Source: Roseobacter sp. (lineage in GTDB: Bacteria > Pseudomonadota > Alphaproteobacteria > Rhodobacterales > Rhodobacteraceae). Taken from it: 7,302 nt of DNA. Numbering within the stretch: the stretch's first letter is position 1; every line of letters begins with the position of its first letter. Positions 1 to 4,922 of this stretch are shown piece by piece. Below the pieces are notes generated by a model. It was not told where the DNA came from. It was given only the letters and a program-made list of their open reading frames with translations, and did not search any database. Made by a program: the position numbers and the translations under genes. The stretch is from positions 1 through 7,302 of the forward strand of contig JAGXHB010000087.1 in the NCBI GenBank assembly GCA_024636425.1. The letters are read 5' to 3'.

Positions 1-1
1 A

Positions 2-160
2 TCGCCGGTAGTGCGCGAACATGCGCAGATCCCCGACGATCAGGTGATCATGACCTGCGTGGCGCTTGGCTGGCCCGAAACCAGCTTTTCCGCCAATGAT
101 GTGAAATCCCTGCGCCGACCTGTGGACAGCGTGGCAAAGTTCATCGGCTTCAGCGAATAG
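2..160 (+). CDS. Nitroreductase family protein, C-terminal end (partial)
   Basis: Only the last 52 codons and the TAG stop are present; the 5' part lies left of the window. The readable tail starts SPVVREHAQIPDDQ, continues through a CVALGWP segment and ends in RRPVDSVAKFIGF. This is the usual C-terminus of FMN-dependent nitroreductases of the NfsB/PnbA-like superfamily, where the final strand and tail complete the FMN pocket and the dimer. Known members reduce nitroaromatics, quinones or other electrophiles with NAD(P)H in the cytoplasm; the substrate here cannot be told. No gene follows on the same strand for more than 1.3 kb, so it is probably the last gene of its transcript. The frame is unbroken from base 2. 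An enone or chloroacrylate-type reductase of the same fold is also possible. Confidence 0.8.
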   Translation, partial: SPVVREHAQIPDDQVIMTCVALGWPETSFSANDVKSLRRPVDSVAKFIGFSE

Positions 161-368
161 TCCTTCTTGTCATAGGCTTCGGGGATCCTACTAAAGCATC
201 ACATGAGAATTCACCCAGATGAACACGCGGTTAATCGCGTGGCTCTTTTGGTGGTCCCAGTTAACCTTTCACGCGGTGTTTCCCCGGAGCGCTAGACGTC
301 CTTGCACAAGATTTGCTTTTTGAATCCGGAGTATGTTGGGCGCTTTAAATCCGTCGCATCAGGTTTAA
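161..368. other. Intergenic region between nitroreductase and dehydrogenase 3' ends
   Basis: This gap of about 208 bp separates two convergent gene ends. It looks more A+T rich than the coding DNA around it. No reading frame with a start, ribosome site and alphaproteobacterial codon style was seen. It holds a small hairpin (224-241), an 8-bp direct repeat CACGCGGT at 224-231 and 270-277, and a promoter-like pair TTGAAT (320-325) and TTTAAA (344-349) pointing into the dehydrogenase 3' end. None of these is strong enough to assign a function. Confidence 0.5.
224..241 (+). terminator. Possible weak terminator hairpin after the nitroreductase
   Basis: CACGCG (224-229) pairs with CGCGTG (236-241) across a 6-nt loop, GTTAAT. 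It is followed by a short T-rich stretch (TCTTTT, 243-248). It lies 64 bp beyond the nitroreductase stop codon. The stem is only 6 bp and the T-run is short, so this is a weak candidate; the symmetric stem could equally be a protein-binding site. Confidence 0.3.
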
Positions 369-1316
369 TCAAGATGAACGCGCGCGGACCTCATATCCGC
401 GCTCTTCCGGCTCATCATCAACCAGTTCCTGTGGAAAGCCGTCTGCGAGGATCGACAAGCCCGTAGCGTCTTCCAGCCGTTCGATGATCCGGTCCGATTG
501 CGCCCGCTCGCCATAGCGTTTCTGCCCGTCCGACATGATGTCGATGATCAGCGGCGAAACCTCGAGCGGGACATTGAACTGGTCGGCAAGCTTCTGAAAA
601 AGCCCGATATCCTTTTGCACCAGATCCATCGTGAAATTGACATCCCGCGACCCGGACAGAATCAACTGGCTTTCGGTTTCATGCACAAAGGACGTGCCAG
701 ACGACATTGAAATCGCCCGAAAAGTCGTCGCCAGATCCATGCCTGCGGCCTTCATCACCGTCATCGCCTCGCAGACGGAAATAAGGTTCACCGTCGCAAG
801 GTAGTTGGTCATGACCTTGAGGACGGACGCGGATCCAAGGTCTCCGGTATGCAGCACGCGCCGCCCCATGATGGTCAGCAGCGGCAGAATACGGTCGAAT
901 GTCGCGCGGTCGCAGCCCGCGAAAATGCTGATGTTACCGGTATCCGCGCGGTGGCAACCACCCGACACGGGACAATCCACAGCCGCACCGCCAGCGTCGA
1001 TCACAAGACGACCGAGCCTTTCCACTTCACCCGCGTCCGTCGTCGACATTTCCATCCAGATCTTGCCGGTGCCGACATGCGGCATCATCTCGTCCAGCAC
1101 GGCGGCAGAGGCGGAAGGGCTGGGCAGACAGGTGATGACCACGTCGCAGACTTGCATCAAGGCGGCAGGCGACATGCCGTCCTTTGCACCCTTCGCGACT
1201 TTACCAGCCACAAATTCATCATTCAGATCATGCACATAAAGGTCGATCCCGTTGCGCAGCAAGCTGCCCGACAGTTTGCCCCCGACGTTGCCCAACCCGA
1301 TAAATCCAACTTTCAT
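369..1316 (-). CDS. Beta-hydroxyacid dehydrogenase, 3-hydroxyisobutyrate dehydrogenase-like NAD(P)-dependent oxidoreductase
   Basis: A complete 315-residue cytoplasmic oxidoreductase. Residues 1-30 form the Rossmann dinucleotide site (MKVGFIGLGNVG), and D30 at the end of strand 2 suggests NAD rather than NADP. The substrate-binding signature DCPVSGG is at 114-120. The catalytic lysine is K167 in GSASVLKVMTN, with N171 behind it, and the C-terminal helical domain carries the typical KD pair at 235-236. These are the hallmarks of the 3-hydroxyisobutyrate / tartronate semialdehyde / 6-phosphogluconate dehydrogenase superfamily. The protein is about 15-20 residues longer than a typical 3-hydroxyisobutyrate dehydrogenase because of an acidic tail (VDDEPEERGYEV). 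The ATG is preceded by AGGGA with a 7-nt gap, supporting this start. It is transcribed divergently from the pirin gene. The exact substrate cannot be read from the sequence, and no valine-catabolism genes adjoin it. Confidence 0.88.
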   Translation of the reverse strand: MKVGFIGLGNVGGKLSGSLLRNGIDLYVHDLNDEFVAGKVAKGAKDGMSPAALMQVCDVVITCLPSPSASAAVLDEMMPHVGTGKIWMEMSTTDAGEVERLGRLVIDAGGAAVDCPVSGGCHRADTGNISIFAGCDRATFDRILPLLTIMGRRVLHTGDLGSASVLKVMTNYLATVNLISVCEAMTVMKAAGMDLATTFRAISMSSGTSFVHETESQLILSGSRDVNFTMDLVQKDIGLFQKLADQFNVPLEVSPLIIDIMSDGQKRYGERAQSDRIIERLEDATGLSILADGFPQELVDDEPEERGYEVRARSS

Positions 1317-1322
1317 GTTTCA

Positions 1323-1334
1323 TTCCCTTCCCTT
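1323..1334 (-). promoter_or_regulatory. Ribosome binding site of the dehydrogenase
   Basis: Read on the minus strand, this is AAGGGAAGGGAA. The proximal AGGGA (1328 to 1324) ends 7 nt before the ATG at 1316, which is good Shine-Dalgarno spacing and fixes the start codon. A second AGGGA-like copy lies just upstream. Confidence 0.7.
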
Positions 1335-1367
1335 GATTACCCACAACTGAACGGTTCCAAGCGAGAC

Positions 1368-1389
1368 GGGTCGCGCCTGTTTGCGACCC
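1368..1389. repeat. Inverted repeat, 7-bp arms, in the dehydrogenase/pirin divergent region
   Basis: GGGTCGC (1368-1374) and GCGACCC (1383-1389) are perfect reverse complements around an 8-nt spacer. The element lies 52 bp upstream of the dehydrogenase ATG, so in RNA it would be a hairpin in that leader if transcription starts further upstream; in DNA it could be an operator. No T-run follows on either strand, so a classical terminator is unlikely. Confidence 0.45.
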
Positions 1390-1404
1390 CTGCGCCTTAA
1401 TCAG

Positions 1405-1426
1405 GTGCAAGCGTGCAGATTTGCAC
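1405..1426. promoter_or_regulatory. Candidate operator: GTGCAA-N10-TTGCAC inverted repeat
   Basis: GTGCAA (1405-1410) and TTGCAC (1421-1426) are perfect reverse complements 10 nt apart. A nested GTGCA (1413-1417) and TGCAC (1422-1426) pair gives three related half-sites in 22 bp. The spacing of half-sites suits a dimeric helix-turn-helix regulator. It sits between the two divergent start codons and about 24 bp upstream of the pirin -35 box, so it could serve either gene. The regulator is unknown. Confidence 0.4.
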
Positions 1427-1449
1427 AATCGCGGTTCGCGCCCGCGTCA

Positions 1450-1478
1450 TTGTCGGGTGTCGGCGGCATCCCTATCTA
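1450..1478 (+). promoter_or_regulatory. Probable promoter of the pirin gene
   Basis: TTGTCG (1450-1455) and TATCTA (1473-1478) are separated by exactly 17 bp and resemble the housekeeping sigma -35 and -10 boxes. Transcription would begin near 1485, giving a leader of about 22 nt that contains the AAGGAGA ribosome site. This geometry argues against translation starting at the earlier ATG at 1489. Confidence 0.55.
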
Positions 1479-1493
1479 GGGGGAAACCATGAA

Positions 1494-1500
1494 AAGGAGA
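1494..1500 (+). promoter_or_regulatory. Ribosome binding site deciding the pirin start
   Basis: AAGGAGA is an almost ideal Shine-Dalgarno sequence, with AGGAG ending 7 nt before the ATG at 1507. It lies inside the six-codon extension that would begin at the ATG at 1489, so the shorter start is preferred. Confidence 0.75.
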
Positions 1501-1506
1501 CCTGTC

Positions 1507-2418
1507 ATGTCCCTCAGACCCACGCTTGAAACCCGCGCTGCCGTTCCGACCCTTGAAGGGGCGGGCGTCAAGCTGCACCGTGCGTTCGGATTTCAGGATC
1601 CGTCCGAACTTGACCCGTTTCTGCTGTTCGACGACTTTCGCAACGAACGCCCGCAGGATTTCGAAAAAGGCTTCCCCTGGCATCCCCATCGCGGGATCGA
1701 AACCATCACCTATGTCCTTGAAGGAACGGTCGACCACGGGGATTCGCTTGGCAATGTCGGCACGCTTGGTGCGGGAGACGTGCAATGGATGACCGCCGGT
1801 TCAGGCATCCTGCATCAGGAAATGCCGCACGGAAATGCCAGGGGGCAGATGCACGGCTTCCAGCTTTGGGGAAATCTGCCGTCGTCGCAAAAGATGACTG
1901 CACCCCGCTATCAGGATGTCACGTCTGCCGACATTCCCGTGGTCACAGATGATGACGGCACAACCGTCCGGGTCATCACAGGCGAATTCTGGGGCAAGAC
2001 CGGTCCCGTCGACGGCATTGCCGCAGATCCGCAATATCTGGATGTCACGGTGCCCGCCGGCGTCAAAAAGACGTTCCGCATCGACACCTATCGCCGCGCC
2101 TTTGCCTATGTGTTCCAGGGTGCGGCAGCCTTTGCCGATGCGTCAAAGCCGTCCGGCGTTCTGCTGGAAAAGGAAGTCGGCGGCGAGGAGGTCAACATCC
2201 GCGATCTGAGCGGTGACCGGACGCTGATCCGCTTTGGCACCGGCGACGAGATCACGGTGCAGGCCGGCCCTGAAGGGGTGCGTTTTCTGCTGATCTCGGG
2301 CGCGCCGATCAACGAGCCTGTCGCCTGGCACGGACCGATCGTGATGAACACGCGCGCCGAGCTTATGCAGGCGATGCAGGATCTGAACAACGGAACGTTC
2401 ATCAAACCCGCTCACTGA
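1507..2418 (+). CDS. Pirin family protein (bicupin, quercetin 2,3-dioxygenase-like)
   Basis: A complete 303-residue two-cupin protein. The N-terminal cupin carries the metal ligands of the family: H59 and H61 in WHPHRGIETITYVLEG, then H103 and E105 in GSGILHQEMP. The block GDVQWMTAGSGILHQEMP (90-107) is a near-diagnostic pirin signature. The C-terminal cupin (about 180-300) lacks such a His cluster, as is normal. Known bacterial pirins bind a single Fe or similar metal; some cleave quercetin in vitro and others act as redox-sensitive partners of regulators or enzymes, so the in vivo role here is open. An in-frame ATG at 1489 would add MKRRPV, but it lies on top of the ribosome site, so 1507 is chosen. 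The gene has its own promoter and appears monocistronic. It converges on the tetR gene, with only 31 bp between the stop codons. Confidence 0.93.
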   Translation: MSLRPTLETRAAVPTLEGAGVKLHRAFGFQDPSELDPFLLFDDFRNERPQDFEKGFPWHPHRGIETITYVLEGTVDHGDSLGNVGTLGAGDVQWMTAGSGILHQEMPHGNARGQMHGFQLWGNLPSSQKMTAPRYQDVTSADIPVVTDDDGTTVRVITGEFWGKTGPVDGIAADPQYLDVTVPAGVKKTFRIDTYRRAFAYVFQGAAAFADASKPSGVLLEKEVGGEEVNIRDLSGDRTLIRFGTGDEITVQAGPEGVRFLLISGAPINEPVAWHGPIVMNTRAELMQAMQDLNNGTFIKPAH

Positions 2419-2429
2419 TGCGGGACCAT

Positions 2430-2456
2430 GGGATAAGGCCATGCCGGCCTTATCCC
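2430..2456. terminator. Strong hairpin between convergent pirin and tetR genes, likely bidirectional terminator
   Basis: GGGATAAGGCC (2430-2440) and GGCCTTATCCC (2446-2456) form a perfect 11-bp stem with a 5-nt loop, ATGCC. It begins 12 bp after the pirin stop and covers the tetR TAA (2450-2452). Symmetry and position suit termination of both converging transcripts. Neither side carries a T-run, so it is not a textbook intrinsic terminator; it may act mainly as a transcript-end stabiliser or in a U-tract-independent way. Confidence 0.6.
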
Positions 2457-3037
2457 GCCACCACGGATTTGCGCACCATGTTCCAGTATTGCGCGATCAC
2501 CTGATCCAGCGACAAACGCCCGCCCGCGCGGAACCACGTATTGACCCCTGTCAGCATCGCAATCACGGCCAAGGTCGCGATCTTGGTATCCGCGATGTCG
2601 AATTCCGCCCTGTCCGCGCCGCTTTGCAGGATCGCCTCGAGCCGGTTTTCATACCGCCTCCGCAGGGCTTCGACCTGGGCGAAGTTGTCGGGGGTCAGGT
2701 TGCGAAGCTCCATGTAGGAAATGAAAACCTCATCCGGTCGGTCGGCGTGAAACCGGATATGGAAGTCAACGAAGTGCCGCAGACGGTCCAGCGGTGGCTG
2801 GCTTGCATCATCGCGAAACGCCTCGAGCAGGTCTTCCATGTGGGTTTGCAACAAACCGAACAGCAGGCTTTGCTTGTCCGGCGTGTAATTATATAGCGCC
2901 CCCGCCTGCACGCCGACGTCGGTCGCGATGGCCCGCATGGAGACAGCCGCATACCCGCTTTGCGCAAAAAGCCGCAGGGCCGTCGCGCGGATGCGGGGGC
3001 CAGTGATGTCAGAATGGGATCCGGTCGTGCGTGCCAT
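2450..3037 (-). CDS. TetR/AcrR family transcriptional regulator
   Basis: A 195-residue DNA-binding repressor-type protein. Residues 12-60 are the TetR_N helix-turn-helix: a first helix RIRATALRLFAQSGYAAVSM, then RAIATDVGVQAGALYNYTPDKQSLL, including the conserved G-ALY-Y-xxK-xLL turn. Residues 80-195 form an all-helical ligand and dimer domain; its end, TGVNTWFRAGGRLSLDQVIAQYW, resembles the C-terminus of TetR proteins that sense acyl-CoA-type ligands, which is an inference. A longer reading from TTG at 3073 would add 12 residues, but they overlap the palindrome and a -35-like box, so ATG at 3037 is preferred. No Shine-Dalgarno precedes it, which fits a leaderless message. It is divergent from the small lipoprotein gene, with 79 bp between the start codons, and probably controls itself and perhaps that gene. 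Confidence 0.88.
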   Translation of the reverse strand: MARTTGSHSDITGPRIRATALRLFAQSGYAAVSMRAIATDVGVQAGALYNYTPDKQSLLFGLLQTHMEDLLEAFRDDASQPPLDRLRHFVDFHIRFHADRPDEVFISYMELRNLTPDNFAQVEALRRRYENRLEAILQSGADRAEFDIADTKIATLAVIAMLTGVNTWFRAGGRLSLDQVIAQYWNMVRKSVVAG

Positions 3038-3044
3038 GCTGAAA

Positions 3045-3073
3045 ACGTTAATTGAACAGGTGTTCAAAGGCAA
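3045..3073 (-). promoter_or_regulatory. Candidate tetR promoter with the operator in its spacer
   Basis: On the minus strand, TTGCCT (3073-3068) and TAACGT (3050-3045) are separated by 17 bp. The -35 match is fair and the -10 match is modest. A start site 6-8 nt after the -10 box falls at or next to the ATG at 3037, implying a leaderless or nearly leaderless mRNA. The palindrome at 3052-3067 fills almost the whole spacer, the classical place for steric repression by a TetR dimer. Confidence 0.4.
3052..3067. promoter_or_regulatory. Palindromic operator, probable TetR-family binding site
   Basis: TTGAACA-GG-TGTTCAA is a perfect inverted repeat with 7-bp arms and a 2-bp centre, directly upstream of the tetR ATG and about 50 bp upstream of the divergent lipoprotein ATG. 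A compact, even-length palindrome of 14-18 bp beside a divergent tetR gene is the standard arrangement for this regulator family. Binding by the neighbouring protein is inferred. Confidence 0.65.
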
Positions 3074-3116
3074 ACCCCGCTTGCGTGGATCGGGTCACTG
3101 GTGCATCACTGATCCC

Positions 3117-3425
3117 ATGAACCGCCGCACCCGATATGGCCTTTGCGCCCTTTTGCTGACGCTGCCTGCCGCCTGCACGCAGTTTCCCGCCCTCGACAGC
3201 CGCGCAACGCCCGAACTTCTGGCAAGCCCCTACCCCGATCTTGTCCCGGTCGAGCCGCTGCTTGCGCAGGCGGGTCAGACTGGTCAGGCGGGCCAAACCA
3301 GCACCAACCAGACCGAAACAGCGCTGGCCGCCCGTGTTGCTGCCCTGCAGGCCCGTGCCGCGCGGCTCCGGGGATCTGTCTTGTCCGGACCGGAAAAACA
3401 GCGGCTGGCACAAGGGATGCGCTAA
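3117..3425 (+). CDS. Small lipoprotein of unknown function
   Basis: A 102-residue exported protein. Residues 1-20 are a lipoprotein signal peptide: basic NRRTRYG, hydrophobic LCALLLTLPAA, then the lipobox LPAAC with the lipidated cysteine at 20. The mature protein is about 83 residues. It has a proline-containing N-terminal segment (ASPYPDLVPVEPLLAQ), a low-complexity Gly/Gln/Thr linker (GQTGQAGQTSTNQTE), then an alanine- and arginine-rich helix (ALAARVAALQARAARLRG) that looks coiled-coil-like, and a short tail. No known domain is recognised. Residue 21 is threonine, not aspartate, so sorting to the outer membrane is plausible. The Shine-Dalgarno is poor; ATG at 3117 is chosen because it places the signal peptide correctly. 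It is divergent from tetR, sharing the palindrome region, and lies 104 bp upstream of hom. Function unknown. Confidence 0.78.
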   Translation: MNRRTRYGLCALLLTLPAACTQFPALDSRATPELLASPYPDLVPVEPLLAQAGQTGQAGQTSTNQTETALAARVAALQARAARLRGSVLSGPEKQRLAQGMR

Positions 3426-3435
3426 GGAATATCAC

Positions 3436-3481
3436 TCAGTCGCGTTGCGCGCCCGATCTGCTTCGGCTACATCGCGGCTGA
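3436..3481. repeat. Imperfect inverted repeat flanking the putative hom promoter
   Basis: TCAGTCGCG (3436-3444) and CGCGGCTGA (3473-3481) are reverse complements with one mismatch in nine (a G-U wobble if transcribed). The arms bracket the -35/-10 pair proposed for hom. It could be a pair of operator half-sites or chance in G+C-rich DNA. Confidence 0.3.
3445..3473 (+). promoter_or_regulatory. Possible hom promoter
   Basis: TTGCGC (3445-3450) and TACATC (3468-3473) are separated by 17 bp. Transcription would start near 3480, leaving a leader of about 50 nt. Box matches are moderate. No leader peptide rich in Thr or Ile codons and no terminator-antiterminator pair is visible, so enterobacterial-type attenuation is not supported. 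Confidence 0.4.
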
Positions 3482-3529
3482 CGCAACTTTGCCACCCCAA
3501 CGCGCATATCACGGAAAAAGGAATACGCC

Positions 3530-4816
3530 ATGTCACAGCCGCTTCGTCTTGGGATTGCCGGATTGGGGACCGTTGGCGTCGGTGTCGTGCGCATCATTCG
3601 CAAACAGGCCGCCCTGATCGAGGCGCGCACGGGCCGCCCGATTGCCATCACTGCGGTGTCGGCGCGCAGCCGCGACAAGGACCGCGGCGTGAACCTGTCG
3701 GGCTACGCCTGGGAGGATGATCCCGTGGCCCTTGCCAAGCGTGACGATGTGGATGTTTTCGTCGAGCTGATGGGCGGCGATGAAGGCCCCGCGAAAAATG
3801 CCACGGAAGCGGCACTTGCATCGGGCAAGGACGTCGTGACCGCCAACAAGGCGCTGCTGGCCATCCACGGTCAGGCGCTGGCAGAACAGGCCGAGACCGC
3901 CGGATGCCTGATCCGCTATGAAGCCGCCGTCGCAGGCGGTATCCCGGTGATCAAAACGCTCACCGAAGGGTTGGCGGGCAACGAGATCACCCGCGTGATG
4001 GGCGTCATGAACGGCACCTGCAACTATATCCTGACCCGCATGGAAGAAACCGGCAGCGGCTATAATACGCTTTTCGAGGAAGCCGGCGCGCTTGGCTATC
4101 TTGAGGCCGATCCGAACCTTGATGTGGGCGGCATTGATGCGGCGCATAAGCTTGCGATCCTGTCGTCGATCGCCTTTGGCACGCAGGTCGATTTCAACGG
4201 CATCGACATCGAAGGCATCGAGCGGGTCAGCATCGACGACATTCAAGCCGCCGCCGACATGGGGTACAAGATCAAGCTGCTTGGCGTCGCACAGATGACC
4301 GGGCGCGGATTGGAACAGCGGATGCAGCCTTGCCTTGTGCCCGCGACATCCCCGCTGGGCCAGCTCGAGGGCGGCACCAACATGATTGTGCTTGAAGGCG
4401 ACGCCGTGGGCCAGATCGTGCTGCGCGGCCCCGGTGCAGGTGAAGGCCCCACCGCCAGCGCCGTGCTGTCGGACATCTGCGATATTGCGCGCGGCTGGCA
4501 CGGGCCGGTGTTCGGGCAAAAGGCCGCGACGCTCGCCTCGCCCACCTCCGCACTGTCGCAACGTCCCGCGGCGTTCTATCTGCGCATGGGCCTGCTGGAC
4601 AAACCCGGCGCATTGGCGAAGATCGCGACGGTTTTGGGTGAGGGCGGCATCAGCATTGACCGCATGCGCCAGACCGAACACCGCAGCGATCAGGCTCCGG
4701 TCCTGATCGTGACACACAAGACCAGCCGCACGGCACTGGACGAGGCGATATCGAAAATGGCGGCCACGGGCGTGCTGGCAAGCGACCCTGTCGCGCTACG
4801 CATCGAAGACCTGTAA
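3530..4816 (+). CDS. hom: Homoserine dehydrogenase
   Basis: A complete 428-residue cytoplasmic enzyme that reduces aspartate semialdehyde to homoserine with NAD(P)H, the branch point to threonine, isoleucine and methionine. Residues 6-80 hold the nucleotide-binding domain with GLGTVG (11-16). The catalytic domain has NKALL (K107), EAAVAGGIP (131-139), GTCNYIL (162-168) and GYLEADP...DVGGIDAAHK. E192, D203 and K207 keep the spacing of the yeast enzyme's active-site acids and lysine. Residues about 348-428 are an ACT domain (FYLRMGLLDKPGALAKIATVLGEGGISI), which in this class is the site of feedback control, usually by threonine. It is monofunctional, with no aspartokinase fusion, and of normal length for this class. 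AGGAA (3519-3523) lies 6 nt before the ATG. recJ follows 106 bp later on the same strand. Confidence 0.97.
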   Translation: MSQPLRLGIAGLGTVGVGVVRIIRKQAALIEARTGRPIAITAVSARSRDKDRGVNLSGYAWEDDPVALAKRDDVDVFVELMGGDEGPAKNATEAALASGKDVVTANKALLAIHGQALAEQAETAGCLIRYEAAVAGGIPVIKTLTEGLAGNEITRVMGVMNGTCNYILTRMEETGSGYNTLFEEAGALGYLEADPNLDVGGIDAAHKLAILSSIAFGTQVDFNGIDIEGIERVSIDDIQAAADMGYKIKLLGVAQMTGRGLEQRMQPCLVPATSPLGQLEGGTNMIVLEGDAVGQIVLRGPGAGEGPTASAVLSDICDIARGWHGPVFGQKAATLASPTSALSQRPAAFYLRMGLLDKPGALAKIATVLGEGGISIDRMRQTEHRSDQAPVLIVTHKTSRTALDEAISKMAATGVLASDPVALRIEDL

Positions 4817-4922
4817 AACGGGGTCTTTCGGGGGCGGCGCTCTTGGGATCGGGACAGCAGTGCGGGAGGAAGGGTCGGATGCCTTCGGCGAGGATTTTAG
4901 ACCATTTGGAAGATAGGGGTGC

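Noticed and set aside
849..1400. Plus-strand open frame of 183 codons opposite the dehydrogenase
   Set aside because: It is antisense to a clear enzyme gene, has a composition typical of out-of-frame translation, and runs into the intergenic repeats.
1489..1506. Upstream in-frame ATG for pirin
   Set aside because: The ATG is only about 4 nt after the predicted transcription start and overlaps the ribosome site of the 1507 start.
2441..2896. Plus-strand open frame of 151 codons opposite tetR
   Set aside because: It begins within the hairpin loop between pirin and tetR, has no domain, and is antisense to the regulator gene.
2928..3116. N-terminal extension of the lipoprotein to an ATG at 2928
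   Set aside because: It would overlap the tetR coding sequence in antisense and bury the signal peptide inside the protein; the lipobox requires a start close to 3117.
3270..3320. Gly/Gln/Thr-rich repeat in the lipoprotein as a tandem repeat or phase-variable tract
   Set aside because: Only about two imperfect units (GQTGQAGQT) are present; they read as a flexible linker, not a repeat array.
3533..4717. Long open frame (394 codons) on the minus strand opposite hom
   Set aside because: It is fully antisense to a well-recognised gene, its protein is rich in His, Arg, Gln and Ala with no known motif, and long antisense frames are expected in G+C-rich genes with biased third positions.
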